The notes beneath the pieces were generated by a model. The model did no database searches. It was not told the origin of the DNA and saw only the letters and a program-made list of their open reading frames with translations. The position numbers and the translations under genes are program-made. Shown piece after piece: positions 45,893-54,445 of a stretch of DNA of 64,000 nt. Origin of the DNA: Luteibacter sp. OK325 (lineage in GTDB: Bacteria; Pseudomonadota; Gammaproteobacteria; Xanthomonadales; Rhodanobacteraceae). The first letter of the stretch is position 1. Each line of letters begins with the position of its first letter. The stretch is from positions 62,001 to 126,000 of the forward strand of contig NZ_QAOX01000003.1 in NCBI RefSeq assembly GCF_003050935.1, given 5' to 3'.

Positions 45893-47281
45893 TTACTTCG
45901 AGAGCGTCGGCGCGGAGGCTGCCTCGGCCGGAGCCGCAGCGGTGCCTGCCGGGGCCGGGGCCGTGCCTGCGGCGGCCGGCGCGGTGGACGAGCCGGCCGG
46001 AGCCGCGTCGTCCAGCGTCTGCGGCTTCAGGCCGGCTTCCTGCTCCGGGGTCTGCTCCGGGAGGTTGTCGCCCTGCAGCGGCAGGTAGATCTCGAACTTC
46101 TGCTCGTCGTAACCCTCGATGGTGCCGTGGTTATTGGTCGGAGCCTTCGTCTGGATGTCGTAAGCGCGGAACACCACGTCGTCGTACTTATAGCCGTGGG
46201 TCTGCGAATAGGCTTCCAGCATCTGACGCGTCTGCGGCAGGCCGGCGCCGGTGCCGGCCCAATCGGCCTTGAGGGCCTTGCCACCGAAGGCGAGCACAGC
46301 CTTGACGTTGCCGTCGACGACGACGCGACCGAGCTTGTCCTTGCTGCCCGGAGCTGCGTTGTCGCCAGCGGCCGGAGCGGCGGAGGTCGACGCTTCGGCC
46401 GGGTCCAGCGACGGGCGCTGGGCGGCGGTGAGCTCGACGTCCTGGCCGTTGATCTTCAGCGTGGTGGCGTCGATCTCGGCGGCCACGTCGAAGGTGTAGT
46501 TCTGATCGCCCCAGTTCGTGGTGATCGTGATGCGCGGGCTGGTGATGTTCACGCCCAGCTTCTTGGCGGCTGCCTGGATCTCGGCCATCGCCTTGTCCGA
46601 CGCGGTATCGACGTCGTCGAGGGTGCGTGGGGCGGTGGTGGAGACAAACAGGATCGGCTTGGCCGGCTGCTCGACGATCGACGGAACCATCTTGCTGTAG
46701 TCGATATTGGGGATCGACGCCATCAGGTTCTGCAGATTGGACAGGCTGAACTGGATCAGCGCGTCCGGATCGCCATGGATGTAGAGGTTCGAGAAGCGGT
46801 TGACCAGGTTGAAGCCGTACGAGACGTCATACGCCCAGTTGACCTTGACCAGCTTCTGGCTGCGACCGGTGCGCTCCAGCGTGATCGTGAACTTCTTGTC
46901 GGAACCGCGCCAGCCGTTGTCCAGGTTCCAGACAATGGTGCCCTTGCCGGCATCGGCGATCTGGGCGAAGCCCGGATCGATAGAGGCGATCTCGAGGGCG
47001 CCATCACCGACCTTCGGGTCGGAAGCCTTCCAGGAAATCTTTGCACCCGGGCCGTACGCCTTACCCGACAGCTCGAACTGCACCTTCGAATCGAAGGAGC
47101 GCAGCACGGTGTAGTCGGGGAAGCGACGGAAGTTGCTGAAAACGTCGTAAACCTGACGCAGATCCTTGCTGATCAGCATTTCGCGCTCAACATGTCCGGT
47201 TGAGGGCATAGCAACGCCGACCACGACACCGAGTACGGCGACGATGACGAGGGCGACAATAAATTCTAACAGACGCGTCAT
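45893..47281 (-). CDS. Membrane-anchored protein with SRPBCC and effector-binding (GyrI-like) domains
   Basis: This 462-residue protein has one N-terminal membrane segment (LLEFIVALVIVAVLGVVVGV), a polyketide-cyclase/SRPBCC domain (about 33-180: EREMLISKDLRQVYDVFSNF), then two segments resembling AraC effector-binding folds (PILFVSTTAPRTLDDVDTAS; AVLAFGGKALKADWAGTGAG). It ends in a low-complexity tail of Ala, Pro, Thr and Gly (about 425-462). Both folds bind small hydrophobic ligands. The role is unknown. It is alone in its transcript, with a good terminator. Confidence 0.75.
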   Translation of the reverse strand: MTRLLEFIVALVIVAVLGVVVGVAMPSTGHVEREMLISKDLRQVYDVFSNFRRFPDYTVLRSFDSKVQFELSGKAYGPGAKISWKASDPKVGDGALEIASIDPGFAQIADAGKGTIVWNLDNGWRGSDKKFTITLERTGRSQKLVKVNWAYDVSYGFNLVNRFSNLYIHGDPDALIQFSLSNLQNLMASIPNIDYSKMVPSIVEQPAKPILFVSTTAPRTLDDVDTASDKAMAEIQAAAKKLGVNITSPRITITTNWGDQNYTFDVAAEIDATTLKINGQDVELTAAQRPSLDPAEASTSAAPAAGDNAAPGSKDKLGRVVVDGNVKAVLAFGGKALKADWAGTGAGLPQTRQMLEAYSQTHGYKYDDVVFRAYDIQTKAPTNNHGTIEGYDEQKFEIYLPLQGDNLPEQTPEQEAGLKPQTLDDAAPAGSSTAPAAAGTAPAPAGTAAAPAEAASAPTLSK

Positions 47282-47508
47282 TCCACGGTTCTCCGAACGT
47301 CTTACGAACGGGTTTTACGCACAGCCATGGACGCCATACGCTCACCCCTGAAGAATCGGCCCGTGGCAGGGGTTCGCCCGCGCCGAAAGAGCCGATGGTA
47401 CTTGCTCGCGGCGGGGAACGCCATTGGGTCCCCTGCCCTTTTTCGCAAGCTGGTACAAGGCGATATTCGGCCGCAGCGGCCCGGCGGGGGCCGCCAATCC
47501 GCGTCGGG

Positions 47509-48150
47509 TCAGACGATACCCAGTTCCAGAGCCTTCAGAACGGCGCGTGTACGGTCGCGTACGCCAAGCTTGGAAAGGATATTGGAGACGTGGTTCTTCA
47601 CCGTTCCCTCGGCCACGCGGAGGGAATTGGCGATCTCCTTGTTGCTGTATCCGCCCGAGAGCAGGCGCAGGATCTCGGTTTCGCGCTCGGTCAGCGGATC
47701 GGGCTGTTCCAGGCTGGAGAACTGGTTCTGGATACGCCCCACCCCGGCCAGCAGTCGTTGGGTAACCATCGGGGCGACCAGCGAGCCGCCCGCGGCCACG
47801 GTACGCACCGCTTCGACCAACTGGTCGAGCGAGACGTCCTTGAGCAGGTAACCGCGCGCCCCCGCCTTGAGCCCGGCCAGCACGAGCTGGTCGTCGTCGA
47901 AGGTGGTCAGGATGATCGTCGGCGGCAATTCGTTGCGCCCACCGAGGGTCTGGAGCACGTCCAGGCCACTCATGTTCGGCATACGCAGGTCGAGCAGCAC
48001 GACGTCCGGGCGAATCTGCGGAATGGTCTGCACGGCCTGGGCGCCATCCGCGCACTCGGCCACCACACGGATGTCCCCGGCGAGATCGAGCAGCGAGCGA
48101 ATGCCCTGGCGAACCAGGTTCTGATCGTCAACGAGACAGACGGAGATCAT
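47509..48150 (-). CDS. NarL/LuxR-family response regulator
   Basis: This 213-residue regulator has a receiver domain with the phospho-acceptor Asp54 in VVLLDLRMPNMSG and Lys in GYLLKDVS, followed by a LuxR-type helix-turn-helix (LTERETEILRLLSGGYSNKE; VAEGTVKNHVSNILSKLGVR). ATG 48150 overlaps the stop of the kinase gene as ATGA. With the adjacent histidine kinase it forms a DesK/LiaSR-like two-component pair. The target genes are not evident. A 227-base gap without genes follows to 47282. Confidence 0.92.
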   Translation of the reverse strand: MISVCLVDDQNLVRQGIRSLLDLAGDIRVVAECADGAQAVQTIPQIRPDVVLLDLRMPNMSGLDVLQTLGGRNELPPTIILTTFDDDQLVLAGLKAGARGYLLKDVSLDQLVEAVRTVAAGGSLVAPMVTQRLLAGVGRIQNQFSSLEQPDPLTERETEILRLLSGGYSNKEIANSLRVAEGTVKNHVSNILSKLGVRDRTRAVLKALELGIV

Positions 48151-49388
48151 GGATGACCCTCGGAAGGAAGAGGAATTGTGGCATGGGGCGGGAGGGAAGC
48201 GGGCCATGCCGGGGTGTGGGCCAGCGTCGGCTCCTCACCCAGGGGAAGGCGTGCGGTCAGGGCGAAGCCGCCCTCCGCCCCACTGCGGAAGTCCACGGTG
48301 CCGCCAAACTCGGCCAGGCGCTCACGCATGCCGTTCAGGCCGTTGCCCGGACGGAACGACCCACTGCCATCGCCGCGACCATCGTCGTGCGCCTCAAGGC
48401 AGAGTTCATCGGGGCCGGTGTGACGGAAGGTGAGCCACAGGTGCCGTGCGTGCGCGTGACGTACGGTGTTGGTAAGGATTTCCTGCACGCAGCGCAGCAG
48501 CATCTGCGCACGGCGCGGATCTTCCACGCCGAAGCGCGGCGGCACGCTCAACTGCACCTGCAGCCCCGGCACGCCCTCGATCAGGCTACGCACGGCCTGG
48601 GTGAGATCGATGGCATCGTCCTGGCGCAGCTCACTGACCACCTCGCGCACGTCGGCCAGCAATTGCTTGGCGGTGCGCTGCGCCTTCAGGACGTGTTCCC
48701 GGGCGGTGTCGTTGGTGAGATGGCTGGCCACCTCGAGGTTGAGGCTCAGTGCCGTGAGGTGATGCCCGACCAGATCGTGAAGATCGCGCGCGATACGCAT
48801 GCGCTCGGCAATACGGGTGGATTCGGCCAGCAGGGCACGGGTGGCGCGTAGCTCGGAGTTCAGCTGACGTAGCTCCTCGCGTTCGTCGGCCTGCTGGCTC
48901 GCCACCATCGAGGCAATGAACACCAGCGCGGAAAAGCCGAAATACAGGCATGCCTGCATGGCCGAGGCGACAAGGGTGGACGGAATCTCAAGGAATACCG
49001 GGATCAACAGCAGGTGCGCCAGCACCATCCAGGCAATGCCGATGGGCAAGGTGACCAGCCATGGCACCACGGTCGCCACGATGATCAGCAGCAGCGCCGC
49101 CACGCCGCTCTTGCTGAACACGCCGATCGCCAGCGCCGTGCCGGTGAGGATGAGGAGCACCGCGATGCGGGTGAATCCGTCCACGCGCAGCCCGAGATTG
49201 CGGGTCAGCAGCCAGTACACCAGGCCGAAAACGAGATAACAGGCCGTCCAGCCCAGCAGGGCCATGTCGCCAATGGTCCCCGGGCCGTTGCCGGCCCGCT
49301 GCACCGACAGCGGCAATCCCACGCACAGGAAGACGAAGTACGTGGCGTACTTGAGGAGGCGGACGTTATTGAACTGAACCTTCGACAT
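48147..49388 (-). CDS. Sensor histidine kinase, HisKA_3 (NarX/DesK) type
   Basis: The 413-residue kinase starts at ATG 49388 (MSKVQFNNVRLLKYATYFVF). About six membrane segments fill residues 10-165 with almost no extracytoplasmic loop, suggesting it senses the membrane itself. A coiled linker leads to the phosphorylation motif RIARDLHDLVGHHLTALSLN and an HATPase region (CVQEILTNTVRHAHARHLWL; GNGLNGMRERLAEFGG). It is coupled to the response regulator downstream. Confidence 0.92.
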   Translation of the reverse strand: MSKVQFNNVRLLKYATYFVFLCVGLPLSVQRAGNGPGTIGDMALLGWTACYLVFGLVYWLLTRNLGLRVDGFTRIAVLLILTGTALAIGVFSKSGVAALLLIIVATVVPWLVTLPIGIAWMVLAHLLLIPVFLEIPSTLVASAMQACLYFGFSALVFIASMVASQQADEREELRQLNSELRATRALLAESTRIAERMRIARDLHDLVGHHLTALSLNLEVASHLTNDTAREHVLKAQRTAKQLLADVREVVSELRQDDAIDLTQAVRSLIEGVPGLQVQLSVPPRFGVEDPRRAQMLLRCVQEILTNTVRHAHARHLWLTFRHTGPDELCLEAHDDGRGDGSGSFRPGNGLNGMRERLAEFGGTVDFRSGAEGGFALTARLPLGEEPTLAHTPAWPASLPPHATIPLPSEGHP

Positions 49389-49592
49389 GGCCGCATCATA
49401 GGGCTTCGCGCCCACCGCACCACCTGATAGAAGTCACGCTCCGGCGCACGGCAAGCGCTGGCTTTACAACGGTTTTACATGTGCAACGGCGCGCCACAGG
49501 GGCGGCCGGCGTGCCATAATGCCGCGCATTCGGCGGCCCGGGGGTCGCCCGTTTTCGAACGAATCATTCCAGAACCATTAGCGGAGCAACGA

Positions 49593-50189
49593 ATGGCCCT
49601 TGCCATCCGCGACGTGCGCGAGCACGACCTGGATGCCGTGCTGGCACTCAATAACGAGGCAGGCACCGGTATCCTCGCCACGGACCGCAGCCGCCTGCGT
49701 CACCTGTACGAGATCGCGCACTACTTTCGCGTCGCCGAACAGGACGGCCGCATCCTCGGCTTTCTTATCGCCATGCGCCCGGACGCCGAATACAGCAGTC
49801 CGAATTTCCGCTGGTTCCAGGCCCATTACGAAAGCTTCGTGTACATCGATCGTATCGTGATCGCGTCCGAATCGCGCGGCCATGGGCTGGGCCGCATCTT
49901 TTATTGCGATGTACAAAGTTACGCCGAGGTACGTGTGCCGCTTTTGACCTGTGAAGTTTTTCTCGAACCACGCAACGACCAGACCGTGCTATTCCACGGC
50001 ACCATGGGCTTCCAGGAAGTGGGCCAGCAGAAGATGGGCGAGACCGGCCCGAAGGTAAGCCTGCTCGCACGCGAGCTGCCGAGTTTCCCATTCGTGCGTG
50101 AACGCTACATCGAGCAGGATGGCCTGCCCGACGTCGCATGGCTGAGCGAGCGTCAGCGTCCGATCGACGGCCTGAAGGTGGGCGCATGA
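49593..50189 (+). CDS. GNAT-family N-acetyltransferase coupled to minC
   Basis: From ATG 49593, after a GGAG site, the protein has 198 residues: MALAIRDVREHDLDAVLALN, then SFVYIDRIVIASESRGHGLG with the acetyl-CoA loop RGHGLG, and LEPRNDQTVLFHGTMGFQEV late in the fold. The C-terminal 40 residues extend beyond the core. Its stop overlaps the minC start (ATGA at 50186), so it is the first gene of the min operon. The substrate is unknown. Control or modification of division proteins is only a guess. Confidence 0.85.
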   Translation: MALAIRDVREHDLDAVLALNNEAGTGILATDRSRLRHLYEIAHYFRVAEQDGRILGFLIAMRPDAEYSSPNFRWFQAHYESFVYIDRIVIASESRGHGLGRIFYCDVQSYAEVRVPLLTCEVFLEPRNDQTVLFHGTMGFQEVGQQKMGETGPKVSLLARELPSFPFVRERYIEQDGLPDVAWLSERQRPIDGLKVGA

Positions 50190-50956
50190 ACGCCCGCGCC
50201 GAACTCGAAGCCGCCTGCGATCTCCGTTTCGGTCAGGTCGGTATCGCCTGCGTGCGCCTTCGCCGCGTGGACGCCGCCGCCCTCGTCGAGGAACTCGAGC
50301 GTCGCGTGCGCGCGGCGCCGCAGATGTTCGCCCGCGCCGCCGTCGTGCTGGACCTCTCGCATCTGCCCAAACTTCCCGACGACGGCATGGTGGATGCGCT
50401 ACTTGAAGCCATCCGCAGCGCCGGCATGCTCCCGGTGGGCATTGCTTATGGCACGCCGGAAACCGAGGCGCTCGCCGAGCGCATGAACCTCCCGCTGATC
50501 GCCAAGTTCCGTGCGCAGTACGAGCCGGGCCAGGCCGCCGCCACACCTGGCGCCGGTGCGCCCGCGCGCAGCGCACCGGCACCCGCCATGGCACCGCTGG
50601 ACCACGACGACGAACCGGGCAGCAGCACCACCGCCCAGCACCATACCGGCAGCGCCGTGCGCTCCGGCCAGCAGATCTACGCACGCGACCGCGATCTGGT
50701 CGTCACCGCGGCGGTCGCCAATGGCGCGGAAGTCATCGCCGATGGCTCGATCCACATCTACGGCAGCCTTCGCGGCCGCGCCATGGCCGGCGCGCAGGGC
50801 GACGAATCCGCACGCATCTTCTGCTCCGACTTCCGCGCCGAACTGGTCGCGATCGCCGGGCATTACCGCGTGTTCGAAGACATGCCGAAAGAATTCGAGG
50901 GCCAGGCCGTGCAATGCTGGCTCGATAATGGAAAACTCATGGTCGCGCGCCTGTGA
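50186..50956 (+). CDS. minC: Septum site-determining protein MinC
   Basis: MinC blocks FtsZ ring formation away from mid-cell. From ATG 50186 the protein has 256 residues: an N-terminal FtsZ-inhibiting domain (about 1-100), a linker rich in Ala, Pro and His (about 110-150), and the C-terminal beta-helix domain (SGQQIYARDRDLVVTAAVAN; ADGSIHIYGSLRGRAMAGAQ) that dimerises and binds MinD. The IHIYG...RGRA pattern is diagnostic. minD follows after 34 bases. Confidence 0.96.
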   Translation: MNARAELEAACDLRFGQVGIACVRLRRVDAAALVEELERRVRAAPQMFARAAVVLDLSHLPKLPDDGMVDALLEAIRSAGMLPVGIAYGTPETEALAERMNLPLIAKFRAQYEPGQAAATPGAGAPARSAPAPAMAPLDHDDEPGSSTTAQHHTGSAVRSGQQIYARDRDLVVTAAVANGAEVIADGSIHIYGSLRGRAMAGAQGDESARIFCSDFRAELVAIAGHYRVFEDMPKEFEGQAVQCWLDNGKLMVARL

Positions 50957-50990
50957 CGCGCGGTCCCACGCTTATTCGCGGAGACATCTC

Positions 50991-51803
50991 TTGACAGAAA
51001 TCATCGTCGTCACCTCCGGCAAGGGCGGAGTCGGCAAGACCACCACCAGTGCCTCCCTCGCCACCGGTCTCGCGCTCGAAGGCAAGAAAGTCGCCGTCAT
51101 CGATTTCGACGTCGGCCTGCGTAATCTCGACCTGATCATGGGCTGTGAACGGCGCGTGGTGTACGACTTCGTCAATGTCGTGCATGGCGAAGCCACCCTC
51201 AAGCAGGCCCTGATCAAGGACAAGCGTCACGAGACCCTGTTCGTGCTCGCCGCGTCGCAGACGCGCGACAAGGACGCCCTCACCCAGGAAGGCGTGGAAA
51301 AGGTCCTCGACGAGCTGACCAAGGAAGGCTTCGACTTCGTCGTCTGCGATTCCCCGGCCGGTATCGAAAAGGGCGCGCACCTGGCGATGTACTTCGCCGA
51401 CCACGCCGTCGTCGTCGTCAACCCGGAAGTCTCTTCGGTGCGCGACTCCGACCGCATCCTCGGCCTGCTCGCCAGCAAGACCCGTCGCGCCGAAAAGGGT
51501 GAAACGCCGATCAAGCAGCATCTGCTGCTCACGCGCTACAACCCGAACCGCGTTGAAGCCGGCGAGATGCTCAGCGTGAAGGACGTCGAGGACATCCTCG
51601 GTATCAGCGTCGTCGGCGTGATCCCGGAGTCGGAGAACGTGCTCGCCGCCTCGAATGCGGGTGTGCCCGTGATTCTCAACGACGATTCCAACGCCGGTCT
51701 CGCCTACAAGGATACCGTCGCCCGCATCCTCGGTCGCGAACTTCCGCTGCGTTTCATCGAGCCGGTCAAGAAGGGCTTCCTCAAGCGTGTCTTTGGAGGT
51801 TGA
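50991..51803 (+). CDS. minD: Septum site-determining ATPase MinD
   Basis: MinD is the membrane-cycling ATPase of the division-site oscillator. A TTG at 50991, after GGAGAC, gives 270 residues, the family norm. The open frame upstream overlaps minC. The deviant Walker A is [15 protein letters not shown] (residues 9-23), switch regions are [17 protein letters not shown] and [10 protein letters not shown], and the C-terminal membrane-targeting amphipathic helix is [12 protein letters not shown]. The stop and minE start are almost adjacent. Confidence 0.97.
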   Translation: MTEIIVVTSGKGGVGKTTTSASLATGLALEGKKVAVIDFDVGLRNLDLIMGCERRVVYDFVNVVHGEATLKQALIKDKRHETLFVLAASQTRDKDALTQEGVEKVLDELTKEGFDFVVCDSPAGIEKGAHLAMYFADHAVVVVNPEVSSVRDSDRILGLLASKTRRAEKGETPIKQHLLLTRYNPNRVEAGEMLSVKDVEDILGISVVGVIPESENVLAASNAGVPVILNDDSNAGLAYKDTVARILGRELPLRFIEPVKKGFLKRVFGG

Positions 51804-51805
51804 GC

Positions 51806-52075
51806 ATGGGTATTCTCGATTTCCTGAAGCGCAAACCCGAAGCCAGTGCGGGCGTGGCCAAGGAACGCCTGCGTATCATCGTGGCCCAGGAGCGCTCGAC
51901 GCGCGGCGGCCCCGACTACCTGCCACTGTTGCGTAACGAGCTGCTCGAGGTCATCCGCAAGTACGTCAACGTCGATGTCGATGCCGTGAACGTCACGCTC
52001 GACCGCGACAGCGGCCACGAGGTTCTCGAACTCTCGGTCGCCCTCCCCGAAGGCAAGCCCGCTACGTCGGCATGA
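51806..52075 (+). CDS. minE: Cell division topological specificity factor MinE
   Basis: MinE stimulates MinD ATPase and drives pole-to-pole oscillation. From ATG 51806 the protein has 89 residues: [10 protein letters not shown] (membrane-binding start), [20 protein letters not shown] (MinD-contacting helix) and [19 protein letters not shown] (dimerisation). An in-frame TTG at 51800 is less likely. The stop overlaps the next gene as ATGA. Confidence 0.96.
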   Translation: MGILDFLKRKPEASAGVAKERLRIIVAQERSTRGGPDYLPLLRNELLEVIRKYVNVDVDAVNVTLDRDSGHEVLELSVALPEGKPATSA

Positions 52076-52551
52076 ACGCCTCCGATCCCGCCGACGCGGT
52101 ACTCCGCGTCGGTGCCATCGGCTTCGACGAACCCCGTGCCCTGCTCGCCCGCCATGGCCTCACGCTCATCGCGGTTGTCGATGGCGAGGCTATCCCCGGT
52201 AGTTTCTGGGGCGACACCGAGGCCGGCATCATCGGCACGACGGTCTACGCCCGCGCCGACACGCCCGTGCACTCGCTGCTCCATGAGGCCTGCCACCTCA
52301 TCGTGCTTCCGGAAGACAAGCGCGCGCTGGTTCACACCGACGCCACCGATTCGATCGAAGAAGAAGACGCGACCTGCTACCTGCAGATCGTCCTCGCCGG
52401 GCAATTGCCGTCAGTCGGTTCCGCACGCCTGATGGAAGACATGGACCGCTGGGGCTACACCTACCGCCTCGGCTCGACCCGCGCCTGGTTCGAGCAGGAT
52501 GCACCCGAAGCCCAGGCGTTCCTACGCGAACGCGGACTGCCGACAGGCTGA
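52072..52551 (+). CDS. HExxH-motif protein at the end of the min operon, putative metallopeptidase
   Basis: The 159-residue product is coupled to minE by [24 protein letters not shown] carries HEACH (His71, Glu72, His75), and [19 protein letters not shown] places glutamates 21-23 residues later, resembling the third-ligand region of ImmA/IrrE-type gluzincins (pattern H-E-x-x-H then E-x-x-A). There is no signal peptide, so it should be cytosolic. No characterised homologue is recognised. It may be a protease or a zinc protein without activity. Confidence 0.7.
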   Translation: MNASDPADAVLRVGAIGFDEPRALLARHGLTLIAVVDGEAIPGSFWGDTEAGIIGTTVYARADTPVHSLLHEACHLIVLPEDKRALVHTDATDSIEEEDATCYLQIVLAGQLPSVGSARLMEDMDRWGYTYRLGSTRAWFEQDAPEAQAFLRERGLPTG

Positions 52552-52569
52552 GGGGCACGGCCCGTTCGT

Positions 52570-52638
52570 TGTGGGAGCCGCTTCAGCGGCGATAGCCAGG
52601 TCGCCTCAACCCCATCGCCGGCATAGCCGGCTCCCACA
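52570..52638. repeat. Composite REP pair between convergent genes
   Basis: GTGGGAGCCGCTTCAGCGGC followed by GATAGCCAGGTCGC and the inverted ATCGCCGGCATAGCCGGCTC unit. Arrangement and spacer nearly match 7208-7273. It separates the end of the min operon from the convergent transporter gene, where it might act as a transcription barrier. Confidence 0.85.
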
Positions 52639-52649
52639 CAAAGCTCAAC

Positions 52650-53918
52650 CTACCCTGGCTCGTTGCGCTCGATCTGCGAAACGACACTCGACGCGGCGGC
52701 CGCCTGCGTGCGCGCAAGACGGCGGCGTTCCAGCGTGGCGTAGCCGGCCCAGGCAGCCAGCCCGATCAGGCACATGCACGTGGTGCCGATGGCCAGGGTG
52801 AGCATGCTGCCGGACAGCGCCGGCGAGAGCACGCCAGCGACAATGGCCGTGAAAATCAGGCTGCCGAAGGCCTGCACCGACGACACGCCACCACGCTGTT
52901 CGGGAAACCGATCGAGCAGGAGCAGGGTCAGGGTGGGAAACGCCAGCTGTACACCGCAGCCGTAGAGCGCCAGCGGCAAGGTGGACCAGGGCACGCGCGG
53001 GTGGTCCAGCGTCAGCGCGAGGATCAGGTTCAGGGCACATGACGACAGCATCGCCGCATAACCCCAGTTCACCGTACGCGCTGCGCTTGCCCGCCCGGCG
53101 ACGCGGCCGGAGACGAAGGCACCGAAGACCATGCCACTGACCACAGGGACAAACAGCCACGGGAAGCCGTCCGCGCCCAGATGCAGAAGGTCGCGGATCA
53201 ACTGCGGCGCCGAGGCGATATAGAGGAACAGGCCGGCGAAGTTGATCGAGCTGGCGATCGCCAGCGGCCAGAACGGCAGGTCGCGCAGGATCGTCAGGTA
53301 GCCGTGCATCAGCGGGCGCGGACGGAATACCGTGCGCTTCTCCTTCGGATGCGACTCGACCAGCAGGCGCGCCACGCTCACCGTGAGCGCCACGGTGAAC
53401 GCCGCTAGGGCCCAGAAAATGCCGCGCCAGCCGTCGATGCCGAGCAGCCACGCGCCGATGATCGGGGCGATGGCCGGTGCGATGCCGAAGATCATCATCA
53501 CCTTCGACATCATCCGCTGGGCCTCTTCGCCCTGCATGGTGTCGCGCACGACGGCGCGGCCGATGACGATGCCCGCGCCACCGCACATGCCCTGGACGAT
53601 GCGGCAGCCGAGCAGGAAGCCGAAACTGGGTGCCACGGCGGCGCCGACGGAGGCCACGGCGTAGATGGCCATGCCGATCACGATCACCGGCTTGCGCCCG
53701 TATGCATCCGAAAGCGCGCCATGGAAGAGGCTCATCACCGCATAGGCCAGCAGGTACACGCTGAGCAACTGCTGCAAGGCCACTTCGCCCACGCCGAAAT
53801 CACGCCCGACATCCGGAAAGCCCGGGAAGATGGCGTCGATCGAGAAGGGCCCGATCATGGACAGGGCCGCAAGCAGGAGCGGCAGGTGGCGCCGCGGGTC
53901 GCGGGTCGCTGAGGTCAT
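52650..53918 (-). CDS. MFS drug exporter, Bcr/CflA family
   Basis: This 422-residue transporter has 12 membrane segments. LPLLLAALSMIGPFSIDAIF and FPDVGRDFGVGEVALQQLLS are typical of Bcr/CflA, followed by the MFS motif HGALSDAYGRKPVIVIGMAI and GRAVVRDTMQGEEAQRMMSK. The family exports bicyclomycin, chloramphenicol or sulfonamides by proton antiport. The actual substrate cannot be told. It is encoded alone, divergent from crcB by 90 bases. Confidence 0.9.
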   Translation of the reverse strand: MTSATRDPRRHLPLLLAALSMIGPFSIDAIFPGFPDVGRDFGVGEVALQQLLSVYLLAYAVMSLFHGALSDAYGRKPVIVIGMAIYAVASVGAAVAPSFGFLLGCRIVQGMCGGAGIVIGRAVVRDTMQGEEAQRMMSKVMMIFGIAPAIAPIIGAWLLGIDGWRGIFWALAAFTVALTVSVARLLVESHPKEKRTVFRPRPLMHGYLTILRDLPFWPLAIASSINFAGLFLYIASAPQLIRDLLHLGADGFPWLFVPVVSGMVFGAFVSGRVAGRASAARTVNWGYAAMLSSCALNLILALTLDHPRVPWSTLPLALYGCGVQLAFPTLTLLLLDRFPEQRGGVSSVQAFGSLIFTAIVAGVLSPALSGSMLTLAIGTTCMCLIGLAAWAGYATLERRRLARTQAAAASSVVSQIERNEPG

Positions 53919-54008
53919 GGACCTTCAAGGCGGTGGCAAGGGGATTTTGCGAGTATAGCTTCAAGATTTCGGTCCATAATCGTGCCATCGACCTGACCTG
54001 GAGCTACC

Positions 54009-54398
54009 GTGGGTTACACCGGTTTTCTTGCCGTCGGCGTGGGCGGCGCGCTTGGCTGCTGGTTGCGTTGGGGACTGGCCGTCATGTTCAACCCGCTTTT
54101 CCCGAACCTCCCGCTCGGTACGCTTGCCGCCAACCTTGTCGGAGCCCTGCTCATGGGCGTCACGTTGGGCGTGTTCGACCACTTCACCGCCTTGCCGGTG
54201 GAAGCGCGGCTGCTTGTCGCCACGGGATTCCTCGGCGGGCTCACCACCTTCTCGACCTTCTCGGCCGAGACCACCGGGTTACTCCTTCGCGAGCAGTACG
54301 GCTGGTTCGCCGCGCATGTCGGGTCGAACCTGGTCGGCTCCATCGTCATGACGATGGCCGGCCTCTTCATCACACGCGGAGTACTGAAGCATTTTTAA
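54009..54398 (+). CDS. crcB: Fluoride channel CrcB/Fluc
   Basis: CrcB dimers pass fluoride out of the cell. The 129-residue protein has four membrane segments, starting at a GTG preceded by GGAG: MGYTGFLAVGVGGALGCWLR, the GTLAANLVGALLMG segment with the conserved Asn, and GFLGGLTTFSTFSAETTGLL, the phenylalanine-lined pore motif. No fluoride riboswitch was recognised upstream. The next gene starts 47 bases downstream. Confidence 0.95.
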   Translation: MGYTGFLAVGVGGALGCWLRWGLAVMFNPLFPNLPLGTLAANLVGALLMGVTLGVFDHFTALPVEARLLVATGFLGGLTTFSTFSAETTGLLLREQYGWFAAHVGSNLVGSIVMTMAGLFITRGVLKHF

Positions 54399-54445
54399 GC
54401 GCCACGCCGCGCGGGGCGGCGAGAGGATCACCAGGGATCACATCG

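Noticed and set aside
50511-51803. Extended MinD of 430 residues
   Set aside because: The first 160 codons are out-of-frame minC sequence. The TTG at 50991 after GGAGAC begins the conserved [15 protein letters not shown] start.
53919-54008. Fluoride riboswitch before crcB
   Set aside because: The 90-base gap lacks the conserved pseudoknot segments of that riboswitch by eye. A covariance search would settle it.
53933-54445. N-terminal extension of Cfa across crcB
   Set aside because: The open frame overlaps crcB in another frame. The ATG at 54446 gives the normal Cfa start and length.
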